NCBI RefSeq assembly: GCF_046736075.1
Contig: NZ_CP177163.1
Location: forward strand, 2,170,001 to 2,234,000
DNA length: 64,000 nucleotides
Source: Stenotrophomonas sp046736075
GTDB lineage: Bacteria; Pseudomonadota; Gammaproteobacteria; Xanthomonadales; Xanthomonadaceae
Reading direction: 5' to 3'
This document shows positions 47,069-60,742 of the stretch, piece by piece (the stretch's first letter is position 1; every line of letters starts with the position of its first letter). The notes beneath the pieces were generated by a model. It saw only the letters and a program-made list of their open reading frames with translations. It was not told the DNA's origin and did not search any database. The position numbers were made by a program, and so were the translations under genes.

Positions 47069-48112
47069 GCTCGGCTTGCGGTGCGCGTGCGGAACCACCC
47101 GGAATCCCCAATGTAGTGCCGGCCGCTGGCCGGCTTCTGCGAGGCGCCCGCGGTCCCGACACCTGCAGACAACGCCCAAGCGCACAGCGGTGTCTCCGTT
47201 CGGATCTGCCGCGAGTCTGAGGGGCCCCGTCACGGCCAACAGGCCCCTGGGCAACTGTCCCCCGGCGTCGGCCTGCGGCCGACCCCTCCTCCTTTACGTT
47301 GCCCTGGAGCCTGTCGACCGCGACGGGGCTCGGCTTACGGTGCGCGTGCGGAAACCACCCGGAATCCCCCATGTAGTGCCGGCCGCTGGCCGGCTTCTGC
47401 GAGGCGCCCGTGGTCCCGACACCTGCAGACAACGCCCAAGCGCACAGCGGTGTCTCCGTTCGGGTCTACCGCGAGCCTGAAGGGCCCCGTCACGGCCAAC
47501 AGGCCCCTGGGCAACTGTCCCCCGGCGTCGGCCTGCGGCCGCCCCCTCCTCCTTTACGTTGCCCTGGAGCCTGCCGACCGCGACGGGGCTCGGCTTGCGG
47601 TGCGCGTGCGGAAAAGCACGCCTTTTTGAGGCGCCTGTTGTTCCAGCACGTGGGCCGCGATGCCCTTGTGGGCGAAGTAAAGGAGGAGGTGGCGGCCGCA
47701 GGCCGGCGCCGGGGGACAATCGCCGACAAGGGCATCGTGGCCCAGCGCCCGACCTACTACCCGCCGCGCCTGCAGAAAAAGCCCAAGCGCACAGCGGTGA
47801 CTCCGTTCGGGTCTACCGCGAGTCTGAGGGGCCCCGTCACGGCCAACAGGCCCCTGAGCAACTGTCCTCCGGCGTCGGCCTGCGGCCGCCCCCTCCTCCT
47901 TTACGTTGCCCTGGAGCCTGTCGACCGCGACGGGGCTCGGCTTACGGTGCGCGTGCGGAAAAGCACGCCTTTTTGAGACGCCTGTTGTTCCAGCACGTGG
48001 GCCGCGATGCCCTTGTGGGCGAAGTAAAGGAGGAGGTGACGGCCGCAGGCCGGCGCCGGGGGACATTCGCCGACAAGGGCATCGTGGCCCAGCGCCCGAC
48101 ATACCCACCGCC
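47069..48112. repeat. Mosaic intergenic array: three 179-bp cores with A and B spacers
   Basis: Three nearly identical 179-bp cores lie at 47175-47353, 47435-47613 and 47782-47960. A 25-base core tail at 47069-47093 marks a truncated earlier copy. Spacers of type A (81 bp, carrying a SMAG-like GTAGTGCCGGCCGCTGG hairpin) precede cores 1 and 2. Spacers of type B (168 bp, then a truncated copy from 47961) follow cores 2 and 3. Short open frames across the array repeat with the DNA and have no credible starts, so I call no gene here. The array separates the BPSS1780-like gene from tatC. Confidence 0.9.
47652..47743. repeat. Large palindrome inside the B spacer
   Basis: Two 23-base arms (47652-47674 and 47721-47743) match at 21 positions. 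The 46-base loop contains GTAAAGGAGGAGG and is the near reverse complement of a segment of the core. A second copy of the palindrome lies at about 47999-48091. Confidence 0.8.
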
Positions 48113-48159
48113 GCGCATTGCATGCGCGCCACGCGGACGGGGGAAGAACCGTGGTGTCC

Positions 48160-48909
48160 CTACTGCGCCGACGCGCCGGGCGCGGGCCGCGGCACCAGCC
48201 AGCGCGCGGCATGGATGCCAAGCTCGTAAAGCAGGCACATCGGGATGGCCAGCATCAACTGCGACACCACGTCCGGCGGCGTCAGCACCGCGGCCAGTAC
48301 GAAGATGCCCACGACCGCGTACCCGCGACCTTCCTTGAACTGCTGCGGACTGATCCAGCCCAGCAGTGTCAGGATCACCATCGCCACCGGCAGCTCGAAG
48401 CTGCTGCCGAAGGCAAAGAAGATCGCCAGCACGAAGTCCAGGTACGCATTGGCATCCGGAGTGATCGCGATCACTTCCGGCCGGAAGGTGGTGAGGAAGT
48501 GGAACACCGCCGGCAGCACCAGGAAATAGGCGAACGCGCAGCCGAGATAGAACAGCAGCACCGACGACACCAGCAGCGGCACGGCCAGCCGTTTCTCGCG
48601 CGCATACAGCCCCGGCGCCACGAAGGCCCACAGCTGGTACAGCAGCCACGGCACCGCCACGAACACTGCCACAAAGAAGGTCAGCTTCAGCGGCGCGAAG
48701 AACGCACCGGCCGGGTTGGTCGCGATCATCGACTGCCCGAGCGGCAACTTCGAGATCAGCGGTTCGGCCAGCCACGTGTAGATCTTCTGGCTGAAGGGCA
48801 TCAGCCCGAGCAGCACCACGCCCAGCCCAAGCAGGGCACGAACCAGGCGCGCGCGCAGTTCGATCAGGTGTTCAACCAGCGAACTTTCAGGGGAACTGGT
48901 CTCGCTCAT
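48160..48909 (-). CDS. tatC: Sec-independent translocase subunit TatC
   Basis: A 249-residue, six-helix inner-membrane protein that recognises twin-arginine signal peptides. It has HLIELRARLVRALL at the N-terminus, AFVAPGLYAREKR (conserved loop) and the late-helix LTPPDVVSQLMLAIPMCLLYELGI. The ATG overlaps the tatB stop by four bases. It is the last gene of tatABC and is followed by the 47-48 kb repeat array. Confidence 0.96.
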   Translation of the reverse strand: MSETSSPESSLVEHLIELRARLVRALLGLGVVLLGLMPFSQKIYTWLAEPLISKLPLGQSMIATNPAGAFFAPLKLTFFVAVFVAVPWLLYQLWAFVAPGLYAREKRLAVPLLVSSVLLFYLGCAFAYFLVLPAVFHFLTTFRPEVIAITPDANAYLDFVLAIFFAFGSSFELPVAMVILTLLGWISPQQFKEGRGYAVVGIFVLAAVLTPPDVVSQLMLAIPMCLLYELGIHAARWLVPRPAPGASAQ

Positions 48910-49415
48910 CGCGGGGCCTCCGGCGACGGAGGGGCGTCCGCACGCGGCGCACTGCCATCGATACCCGGGGGCGCGGCCGCATCATGCGCCGCATGCGGTA
49001 CCGGGGCCGGATCGACCGCTTCATCGTCCTGCGCTGTCGCGTGCTGGGCCATGCTCGCCGGCGAACCCGGGACCGGCCCGGTCATCAACGGCGCGGCAGC
49101 GTCCTCGGCAACCGCGTTGCCGTGCTGCTGCACCTGGCCGCGCATCTGTTCGGCTTCGCGCCGCACCGCCTCGCCGCTGGCACGCAGCTGTGCTTCGGTG
49201 TCCTGCACCGACGCCTGGACATCACGGAACTGACGCTTGATCTCTTCGGCGTGCAGCTCGCGCTCCAGCTCCTGCTTGACCGAATCCCACTGGTTGCGGG
49301 CACGCCGCACCCACAGCCCGGCAAAGCGCGCGGCCTTGGGCAGGCGCTCGGGACCGAGCACGACCAAGGCCACTACCGCGATGACCAGCAGTTCACTGAA
49401 ACCGATATCGAACAC
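48906..49415 (-). CDS. tatB: Sec-independent translocase subunit TatB
   Basis: A 169-residue protein with one N-terminal membrane helix (MFDIGFSELLVIAVVALVVL), the conserved GPERLPKAAR hinge, an amphipathic helix and a long coiled segment to about residue 100. The low-complexity Ala/Pro/Asp tail is poorly conserved in the family. The start codon is GTG. It pairs with TatC in the substrate-receptor complex. Confidence 0.95.
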   Translation of the reverse strand: MFDIGFSELLVIAVVALVVLGPERLPKAARFAGLWVRRARNQWDSVKQELERELHAEEIKRQFRDVQASVQDTEAQLRASGEAVRREAEQMRGQVQQHGNAVAEDAAAPLMTGPVPGSPASMAQHATAQDDEAVDPAPVPHAAHDAAAPPGIDGSAPRADAPPSPEAPR

Positions 49416-49430
49416 ACCGACCGCCCGGGA

Positions 49431-49661
49431 TCAGCGCGGGTCGCGGTCGTGCTCGGCCTGCGACGACTTGGCCGCGTCCTGCTGCGAGCGCGACGCATCG
49501 CCGAGCTGCGCGGTCGGCTTGTCGTCGTCGTGCATGCCCTTCTTGAATTCCTTGACGGCGCTGCCAAGGTCCTTGGCGCCGCTGGTCAGCTTCTTGGTGC
49601 CGAACACCAGCAGAACGATGACCAGCACGACCAACCAATGCCAGATGCTGAAACTGCCCAT
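49431..49661 (-). CDS. tatA: Sec-independent translocase subunit TatA
   Basis: A 76-residue protein with the TatA pattern: MGSFSIWHWLVVLVIVLLVFG, then the FGTKKL hinge, an amphipathic helix (DLGSAVKEFKKGM) and a charged tail. It forms the pore of the Tat pathway. First gene of tatABC, 15 bp before tatB. Confidence 0.96.
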   Translation of the reverse strand: MGSFSIWHWLVVLVIVLLVFGTKKLTSGAKDLGSAVKEFKKGMHDDDKPTAQLGDASRSQQDAAKSSQAEHDRDPR

Positions 49662-49736
49662 GAGCTGCTCGCGTTACGTAGTGATCAGACGGTTGAGCAT
49701 AGCGCACCGGTGGTAAGCCGGCGCGCGTGACGAAAG

Positions 49737-50624
49737 TCAGTTGCCGTCCAGCGATTCAGTCCGGACTTCACCGTCGCCGACCGGCTGGAAGCCCTGCTGG
49801 GGCGCAGGCTGCGCCGGCACCGACTGGAGCGGTGCCGTGGTGGCGCCTGCGGTGCTTGCAGGCGCTGCCTGTTCAGCCACGGCCGGCGCGGCCGCGCGTG
49901 CTGCCGGGGCGGGTGCGGAACCCGCCGTACCGCGCTTCTCGCGGGCTGAATAGGTGGCTTCTTCCAGACGGTCGCGGAAGGCCACCACGTCGATCGACGG
50001 CGGCTCGCCCACGCGGCCTTCGAAGACCATGCGCGGGGTGGTATTGCTGCCGTAGGCATCCAGGTTGGCCGCGTCGTCGATCTGCAGCACGGCACCGTCC
50101 AGCGCCACGCCGGCGAACAGGCCACGCGCGCGCGACCACGACCAGATCTCGGCCTTCAGCTGGCCATCGGTGGCCGCTGCGGCATTGCGCCCCACCGGAC
50201 CGGCCGCCACGCCGGCATCGGCGCCCAGGGTGAACTTGCCGTTGACGAGATTGTCCAGGCTGCGGTCGTTGCGGAACACCAGCACCACATCCGAGGACTG
50301 CACGCCGGCCTGGAAACCGATGCTGCCACCGGTGAGCTTCACGAACACCGGGTTGGACCAGCTGCCGTCGGGCATCTTTACCGACATCAGGCCGTGGCCA
50401 CGGCGACCGCCGATGACCAGGCCCGCCTTGATCGTGTCGGGAATGACGACGACCGCGCGGCCTTCATCCAGCAATTTGTCCGGAATACCCTGCTCCGGAA
50501 TGTCCTGGATTTCATTGAGGACGCGCACTGCGTTGCGCGCACGCTGGTCCTCCTGTGGGCCGGCCATTGCCTGGGTCGACAACAGGCTGGCGGAGATCAG
50601 CAGAACAAGGCTCAGGCGGCGCAT
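49737..50624 (-). CDS. SYLF-domain lipid-binding protein (YSC84-like)
   Basis: A 295-residue exported protein. The signal peptide is MRRLSLVLLISASLLSTQAMA. The SYLF/YSC84 domain (about 30-215) has IPDTIKAGLVIGGRRGHGLM, GSIGFQAGVQSSDVVLVF and AGVAAGPVGRNA. The family binds acidic phospholipids. A Pro/Ala-rich, low-complexity C-terminal tail of about 70 residues follows. The start is placed at the signal-peptide Met. The frame is open 46 codons further upstream without homology. It is divergent from hemH. Confidence 0.88.
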   Translation of the reverse strand: MRRLSLVLLISASLLSTQAMAGPQEDQRARNAVRVLNEIQDIPEQGIPDKLLDEGRAVVVIPDTIKAGLVIGGRRGHGLMSVKMPDGSWSNPVFVKLTGGSIGFQAGVQSSDVVLVFRNDRSLDNLVNGKFTLGADAGVAAGPVGRNAAAATDGQLKAEIWSWSRARGLFAGVALDGAVLQIDDAANLDAYGSNTTPRMVFEGRVGEPPSIDVVAFRDRLEEATYSAREKRGTAGSAPAPAARAAAPAVAEQAAPASTAGATTAPLQSVPAQPAPQQGFQPVGDGEVRTESLDGN

Positions 50625-50788
50625 GGCGGGCTCCAGAAGTCGGGACACAGGAAGATAGAGCAAGTAACTGAAATTAGAGGGGTTGCGATGAATCAGCAAT
50701 GAGTGTCCCGGTCGAGAATACACGCCCCCGATGGGCACAATGCGGTCTATCAATCCCGACAATCGCGTAGACCTGCGAGAATAGTCTC

Positions 50789-51751
50789 ATGCTCGACGCA
50801 CCCGACACCGCCGTGCTGGCGGTCAATCTAGGCACCCCCGAAACGCCCACCGCCCCGGCGGTCCGTCGTTACCTGGCCGAATTCCTCAGCGATCCGCGCG
50901 TGGTCGCGATTCCGCCGTTACTGTGGAAACCCTTGCTGTACGGGCTGATCCTGCCGCTGCGCAGTGGCCGGTCGGCCGCCAAGTACGCCCAGGTCTGGCT
51001 GCCCGACGGGTCGCCGCTGATGGTCTACACGCGGCGTCTGGCCGAGGCCATGCAGGCGCTGATGCCGAACCTGCGGGTGCGCCACGCGATGCGCTATGGC
51101 GCCCCCGCGCTGACCGCCGAGCTGGACCGGCTGGCCACCGAGGGCATGCGCCGGATCGTGGTGCTGCCGCTGTATCCCCAGTATTCGACCACCACCACCG
51201 CCTCGATCGAGGACCAGGTGCGCGACTGGCAGCCGCGGCACCCCGGCGTGACCGTCACCCTGGTGCGCGATTACGCCGTCGACCCGGACTGGGTGTCGGC
51301 CGTGGCCGCCAGCATCCGCCAGTGGTGGGCGCAGCACGGCCGCGGCGAGAAACTCGTGTTCTCCTTCCACGGCATCCCGCAGCGTCTGGCCGATGCCGGT
51401 GATCCGTATCCGCAGCGCTGCGAGGCCAGTGCGCAGGCGATCGCGCAGGCGCTGGAACTCGGTGCCGATGACTGGACGTTGACCTACCAGTCGCGCTTCG
51501 GCCGCGAGAAATGGCTGCAGCCCTATGCCGAACCCACGCTGTGGGCGCTGGCTGAAAGCGGCACCCGCCGCATCGACGTGGTATGCCCCGGCTTCGCCAC
51601 CGACTGCCTGGAAACGCTGGAGGAAGTCGCGCTGGGCTTCACCGAAACCGTCGCCGAGCGCGGCGCCACCATGCGTTACATCCCCTGCCTCAACGATGCG
51701 CCCGAACACGCCCTGGCGTTGTCGCGGTTGAGCATCGCCGCGCTGGCATGA
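50789..51751 (+). CDS. hemH: Ferrochelatase
   Basis: A 320-residue enzyme that inserts Fe2+ into protoporphyrin IX, the last step of haem synthesis. It shows AVNLGTPETP at the start, VLPLYPQYSTTT, FSFHGIPQR with the metal-site His194, LTYQSRFGREKWLQPY, and CPGFATDCLETLEEV with Glu275. The length equals E. coli HemH. Its stop overlaps the next gene's start (ATGA). Confidence 0.96.
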   Translation: MLDAPDTAVLAVNLGTPETPTAPAVRRYLAEFLSDPRVVAIPPLLWKPLLYGLILPLRSGRSAAKYAQVWLPDGSPLMVYTRRLAEAMQALMPNLRVRHAMRYGAPALTAELDRLATEGMRRIVVLPLYPQYSTTTTASIEDQVRDWQPRHPGVTVTLVRDYAVDPDWVSAVAASIRQWWAQHGRGEKLVFSFHGIPQRLADAGDPYPQRCEASAQAIAQALELGADDWTLTYQSRFGREKWLQPYAEPTLWALAESGTRRIDVVCPGFATDCLETLEEVALGFTETVAERGATMRYIPCLNDAPEHALALSRLSIAALA

Positions 51752-52596
51752 GCCTGCAGCCGTTCTCCATCGACGTTGCCGGCAGTACGGTGGCCGGCCT
51801 GCGCGCGTCGGTGCAGGGGGGCGCACGCGTGCTGGCCCTGCACGGCTGGCTCGACAACGCGGCCAGCTTCGTACCGTTGGCCGCCCAGCTGCCGGGCCTG
51901 GACCTGGTGGCGATCGACCTGCCCGGGCATGGGCACAGCGCGCACCTGCCGCCCGGCACGCAATACAACACGCCCGGCGCGATCTGCCATGTGCTCGACG
52001 TTGCCGACGCGCTCGGCTGGGACCGTTTCACCCTGATCGGCCACTCGATGGGCGCCGGCATCGCCAGCCTTACCGCGGCCGCCGCGCCGGAGCGTGTCCA
52101 GCGCCTGGTCGCGATCGAGGCGCTTGGCGGCCTGCGTGGACCGGAGAACGAAACCGCGCAGCGGCTGCGCGAGCATGTCCGCGCCGCGCGCGCCCTGCCC
52201 GGCAGGAACCTGCGCGTGTTCCCGGACCTGAGCACCCCCATCCGGGCCCGGATGATGACCAACCAGCTCAGCGAGCCCTGCGCGCGGCTGCTGGTGGAAC
52301 GCGGCGTCAAGGCCGTGGACGGCGGCTACAGCTGGTGCAGCGATCCGCGCCTGATGCTGCCCACGGCGATGCGGCTGAGTGAGGCGCAGATCGACGACCT
52401 GCTGGCGGCCATTGAATGCCCCACCCAGGTGATCTACGCCACCCCCGCGCAGTCCTACTACCCCGAGCCGCTGCGCAGCCAACGCATTGCCCTGCTGCGC
52501 GATGGCCGCCTCGCCGTGTTCCCCGGTACCCACCACCTGCACATGGAACACCCGCAGCAGATTGGCGACGTCATCCGCGGTTTCCTGACCGCCTGA
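51748..52596 (+). CDS. Alpha/beta-fold hydrolase
   Basis: A 282-residue hydrolase with ALHGWLDNAASF (oxyanion-hole HG), the nucleophile Ser100 in LIGHSMGAG, and a C-terminal His in FPGTHHLHMEHP. The acid member of the triad is not certain. It resembles serine-hydrolase-like/epoxide-hydrolase-type enzymes. The substrate is unknown. It is translationally coupled to hemH by a 4-base overlap, which does not by itself imply a role in haem synthesis. Confidence 0.85.
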   Translation: MSLQPFSIDVAGSTVAGLRASVQGGARVLALHGWLDNAASFVPLAAQLPGLDLVAIDLPGHGHSAHLPPGTQYNTPGAICHVLDVADALGWDRFTLIGHSMGAGIASLTAAAAPERVQRLVAIEALGGLRGPENETAQRLREHVRAARALPGRNLRVFPDLSTPIRARMMTNQLSEPCARLLVERGVKAVDGGYSWCSDPRLMLPTAMRLSEAQIDDLLAAIECPTQVIYATPAQSYYPEPLRSQRIALLRDGRLAVFPGTHHLHMEHPQQIGDVIRGFLTA

Positions 52597-52979
52597 CCCA
52601 CGGCGCGCACGGCCGTCGCGCGCATGCGGCGGCGTACTGCGACATCGTGTCGCACTCAATTTTCCGTGCGCCCGACCGATACCGTGGAGGCAGGCGGGAG
52701 GACCCCGCCTGTGTCGTCGCATGCTCCGCCGCCGCGAAGCCGCGCATCACCCCAGGCTTCCAGGGACCGTCGTCGCCATGCCGTACTGGCCGTGCCATCG
52801 CCCACAGGACCGGGCCATGACGGGGGTGATCGCCACCGCCGCCACGTATGCGCACTGCGGCCCCTGCCCGCTTCTTCCCTTCGCTGCCGTGTCCGCTGCT
52901 GCCGCAGTGTTCGACGCGGCATCCGCCTGTCCGCACATGCGGTAACGGCCTCTTGCTTCCTGCTGATTCCGGAGTCGTC
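52597..52979 (+). promoter_or_regulatory. Leader region of the chemotaxis receptor gene
   Basis: No convincing gene lies in these 383 bases. They contain a FliA-like promoter at 52656-52682, which would give a leader of roughly 290 bases. Confidence 0.5.
52656..52682 (+). promoter_or_regulatory. FliA (sigma-28)-like promoter
   Basis: TCAATTTT is followed after 11 bases by ACCGATAC. The flagellar sigma-28 consensus is TAAAGTTT-N11-GCCGATAA. Spacing is exact, and the -10 matches at six of eight positions. Its position before a chemotaxis gene fits. Confidence 0.55.
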
Positions 52980-54722
52980 ATGTCTGCCCTTCCCAACACC
53001 CCTTCCCGCCCGCCGGACCGTTCACGCCGCCCGGTCCTCGACACCGACACGGTGATGCTGCTGGGCGCCGCCGCGCTGTTGGTCGCCGCGCTGGCGATGG
53101 CCATCTGGCAACGCCAGCCCGCACCGTCGCTGGCCGCTGCGGTGGGCGCCGCCCTGCTGTGCACGATGGCAGTGCGCCTGCGCCGGCAGACCCGCTCCGT
53201 TGCGCTCGCCGCCGGGCGCGCTGCCGATGCGGCCGACGATCTCGCCCGGCGCCGCGCGGACGAAGACGCCGGTCATCACGAGAACGCGCAGATCCGGCAG
53301 GCCCTGGACGTGTCGCGCACCGCGATGATGATCGCCGACAACGACCACGTGATCCGCTACGTCAACCAGTCCGTGATCACCCTGCTGCGCAACCAGCAGA
53401 GCAACCTGCGCGAGGCATTTCCCGATTTCGACGCCGAGCGCCTGGTGGGCAGCAGCATCCACCGCTTCCATGTCGATCCGGACCGCATCCGCGGCATCCT
53501 CAATACCCTGAGCCAGGCCCATCACGGCCGCGTGCGGATCGGGCCGGTGCACTTCGCCCAGGTGGTTACGCCGGTATTCGATGCGCGCGGGCAGCGCCTC
53601 GGCTTTGCCGTGGAGTGGCATGACCGTACCCAGGAACTGCTGCTGGAGACCGCCGTCGCCGGCATCGTCGCCGCGGCCACCAAGGGCGACCTCGATCAAC
53701 GCCTGCCCGCCAGCAACAGCGGCGCCAGCTTCCTCGACGGTCTGACCGGCGGCATCAACCAGCTGCTGGACAGCGTTGGCAGCACCGTGGGCGAAATCCG
53801 CCGCGTGCTCTCGGCGCTTGCCGAAGGCGACCTGGACCAGCGCATGCACGGCGAATTCGACGGTTCGTTCGCCGCCATGCAGCGCGATGCCAACGCGACC
53901 GCCGCCCAGCTCACCGCGATGGTCGAGCGGATCAAGCAGTGCACCGGCTCGATCTCGCTGGCCGCCAGCGAGATCGCCAGCGGCAACAGCGATCTGTCCG
54001 AGCGCACCGAACGGCAGGCCGCCCACCTGGAAGAGACCGCCGCCTCGATGGAAGAGCTCACCTCCACCGTGCGTCAGAACGCCGAGCATGCCCGCCAGGC
54101 CAGCGCGTTGGCGCAGGGCGCGCATGATGTCGCCAGCCGTGGCAGCGAGGTGGTCGGCCGCGTGGTCACCACGATGGACACCATCCAGGGCGCCTCCACG
54201 CGCATCGCCGACATTACCCGTGTGATCGACGGCATCGCCTTCCAGACCAATATCCTTGCCCTCAATGCCGCCGTCGAGGCCGCCCGCGCCGGCGAGCAGG
54301 GCCGCGGTTTCGCGGTGGTGGCCAGCGAGGTACGCATCCTCGCGCAGCGATCAGCCGATGCCGCCAAGGAGATCAAGCATCTGATCGAAGACGCCGCCAG
54401 CCATGTCGCCGACGGTGCACGCCTCGTGCAGGACGCCGGCCGGACCATGCAGGAGATCGTCAGCAGCGTTGCCGGCGTGAGCGGCATCATGGTCGAGATC
54501 TCCTCGGCATCGCAGGAGCAGGCCGCCGGTATCGACCAGGTCAACCAGACCGTCGCCCAGATGGACGATGCCACCCAGCAGAACGCCGCGCTCGTCGAAG
54601 AAGCCAGCGCCGCGGCGCGTCTGCTGGAGGGCCAGGCGCAGGAGCTGACCGAGGCTGTCGCCGTGTTCCGCCACCAGGCGCACAACGACGCCGCACCGCA
54701 GGGAATGCGCACCGCAGCGTGA
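52980..54722 (+). CDS. Methyl-accepting chemotaxis protein with PAS and HAMP-like regions
   Basis: A 580-residue receptor. Two close membrane segments (about 22-42 and 46-62) leave almost no periplasmic domain. A PAS domain (about 90-220, ALDVSRTAMMIADNDHVIRYVN) suggests an internal redox or small-molecule signal. HAMP-like helices (ATKGDLDQRLP, LAEGDLDQRM) precede the signalling hairpin, with the tip RVIDGIAFQTNILALNAAVEAARAGEQGRGFAVVA. It ends in a short tail without a CheR-docking pentapeptide. The GGAG site before MSALPNTP sets the start. No other chemotaxis gene is adjacent. Confidence 0.9.
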   Translation: MSALPNTPSRPPDRSRRPVLDTDTVMLLGAAALLVAALAMAIWQRQPAPSLAAAVGAALLCTMAVRLRRQTRSVALAAGRAADAADDLARRRADEDAGHHENAQIRQALDVSRTAMMIADNDHVIRYVNQSVITLLRNQQSNLREAFPDFDAERLVGSSIHRFHVDPDRIRGILNTLSQAHHGRVRIGPVHFAQVVTPVFDARGQRLGFAVEWHDRTQELLLETAVAGIVAAATKGDLDQRLPASNSGASFLDGLTGGINQLLDSVGSTVGEIRRVLSALAEGDLDQRMHGEFDGSFAAMQRDANATAAQLTAMVERIKQCTGSISLAASEIASGNSDLSERTERQAAHLEETAASMEELTSTVRQNAEHARQASALAQGAHDVASRGSEVVGRVVTTMDTIQGASTRIADITRVIDGIAFQTNILALNAAVEAARAGEQGRGFAVVASEVRILAQRSADAAKEIKHLIEDAASHVADGARLVQDAGRTMQEIVSSVAGVSGIMVEISSASQEQAAGIDQVNQTVAQMDDATQQNAALVEEASAAARLLEGQAQELTEAVAVFRHQAHNDAAPQGMRTAA

Positions 54723-54743
54723 TCCGCGCAACGCGATGAAACG

Positions 54744-54772
54744 AAAAACGGCGCCCGCGGGCGCCGTTTTTT
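54744..54772 (+). terminator. Intrinsic terminator of the chemotaxis gene
   Basis: The stem AAAACGGCGCCCG/CGGGCGCCGTTTT is followed by T residues, about 20 bases after the stop codon. It is symmetrical and may work on both strands. Confidence 0.88.
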
Positions 54773-54789
54773 GTGGGCGGTTCGCAGGC

Positions 54790-55225
54790 AGGTCCCGGCA
54801 GGTACCGACCGCTGGTCGGCACATCCCACGGGTATCGCGTGCGTCCCGTCGTTGATCGGCACATCCCACGGAATTGGCGTAGGTACCGACCGCTGGTCGG
54901 CACGCTCCATCACCGCGCGCACGGCCCGACGCTGCGCGCCGTCGCCCGACCAGCGGTCGGGCGCTACCGGGGGTTGCAGTGCATCGGCATCGATCCGTGG
55001 CGCCGCGTCCCGATGTAGACCGGCTCCCGGTAGGTGCCGACCGCTGGTCGGCACGCTCCATCACCGTGCGCAAATCCCGCCGCCGCGCGCCGTCGCCGCG
55101 ACCAACGGTCGGGCGCTACTAAGGGATTGCAATGCATCCGCATCGATCCGTGGCGCCGCGTCCCGATGTAGACCGGCTCCCGGTAGGTGCCGACCGCTGG
55201 TCGGCACGCTCCATCACCGCGCGCC
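54790..55225. repeat. Cluster of SMAG repeats with a tandem ~150-bp unit
   Basis: At least six GTAG/GGTACCGACCGCTGGTCGGC-type hairpins lie in both orientations. A larger unit starting GCGCGCCGTCGCC is repeated from 54934 and 55085 (151-bp offset), with a third partial start at 55219. The unit includes the stretch GCATCGATCCGTGGCGCCGC. The block fills the gap between the chemotaxis gene and the rrn operon, and no gene is seen. Confidence 0.8.
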
Positions 55226-55245
55226 GTCGCCCGAAACGCACAAAG

Positions 55246-55277
55246 AAAAAACCCCGCTGCGTGAGCAGCGGGGTTTT
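55246..55277 (-). terminator. Terminator of the first rrn operon
   Basis: The stem AAAACCCCGCTGC/GCAGCGGGGTTTT with a GTGA loop lies just beyond the 5S 3' end and is followed by Ts on the minus strand. Confidence 0.92.
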
Positions 55278-55289
55278 GGGGGTGTAAAC

Positions 55290-55404
55290 CCTGGCGATGA
55301 CCTACTCTCGCATGGCTTAGGCCACACTACCATCGGCGCAGCTGCGTTTCACTTCCGAGTTCGGGATGGGATCGGGTGGTTCCACAGCGCTAATTTCACC
55401 AGGG
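55290..55404 (-). rRNA. rrf: 5S ribosomal RNA, copy 1
   Basis: The minus strand reads as a standard 5S RNA, with CCCGATCCCATCCCGAACTC and GCGAGAGTAGGTCATCGCC. The ends are estimated from pairing of the terminal stem. It is identical by eye to the second copy near 61 kb. Confidence 0.93.
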
Positions 55405-55461
55405 AGACGGTTGGAGCGTCGCCATCCAAACAACGGATTTAGGCGCCTGCCTCTCATAGTT

Positions 55462-58564
<3,103 letters not shown>

Positions 58565-58637
58565 TTTTAAAAGAACACGTACCAGCCACAATGCTGATGC
58601 GTAATAAAATTCTTTGTATGCGCTGATCATTCAGAGT

Positions 58638-58714
<77 letters not shown>

Positions 58715-58762
58715 AATGTCCGTTCAGCTCATTGCCGTTTGCGCTGATAAAGGCGCAACGTG

Positions 58763-58838
58763 TGGTGGAGCCTGTCGGGATCGAACCGACGACCCCCTGC
58801 TTGCAAAGCAGGTGCTCTCCCAGCTGAGCTAAGGCCCC
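58763..58838 (-). tRNA. tRNA-Ala (TGC)
   Basis: The minus strand starts GGGGCCTTAGCTCAGCTGGG, with anticodon TGC, GGTTCGATCCCGACAGG and encoded CCA. It precedes tRNA-Ile in transcription order, as in Xanthomonadaceae and unlike E. coli. Confidence 0.96.
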
Positions 58839-58932
58839 ATATACGGGACTTTTCAAACCGGCCTGGCCGATTTGAAACTCTGAATGCAGGTACTTTGTGA
58901 AGACGCCCGACAGGACGATGTTGCCTTTGCTC

Positions 58933-60480
<1,548 letters not shown>

Positions 60481-60640
60481 AAAACGTATAGTCCGAGGAC
60501 TAAAAATTTAAAGCTGCAGATGCTTGACCGCTGGCAACGTTTCGCTTGCTTTAAAACAATTGATATGTTGCTTGATCAAACGTCTGCAAGATGGACAATC
60601 ATCCTTCCTGCAGGCGCCTTCACAAGATACCTGCGCATAC

Positions 60641-60652
60641 TGTCAAAGAACT
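60641..60652 (-). promoter_or_regulatory. boxA-like rRNA antitermination site
   Basis: The minus strand reads AGTTCTTTGACA. The boxA consensus is TGCTCTTTAACA. It lies in the leader between the promoters and 16S, the expected place. Confidence 0.6.
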
Positions 60653-60714
60653 TTGGAGTCGGCCTCAGCGCCTTCCTCCGTGTGCAGCGACGTTTCCGTC
60701 GTTGCGAGCCGCCC

Positions 60715-60742
60715 ATTATAACCGGCTTTTCCGCCTCGTCAA
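60715..60742 (-). promoter_or_regulatory. rrn promoter, 16S-proximal
   Basis: The minus strand reads TTGACG-N16-TATAAT. The start of transcription would fall about 230 bases before 16S. Confidence 0.8.

Noticed and set aside
47069..48112. CRISPR-like array
   Set aside because: Repeats are 179 bp with 81- or 168-bp non-unique spacers, and no cas gene is near.
47294..48338. Several repeated 100-260 residue open frames in the 47-48 kb array, some sharing PCGRSKGGGGGRRPAPGD-like peptides
   Set aside because: Peptide similarity follows from the DNA repeats. The frames occur on both strands, lack ribosome-binding sites and are Arg/Pro/Gly-biased.
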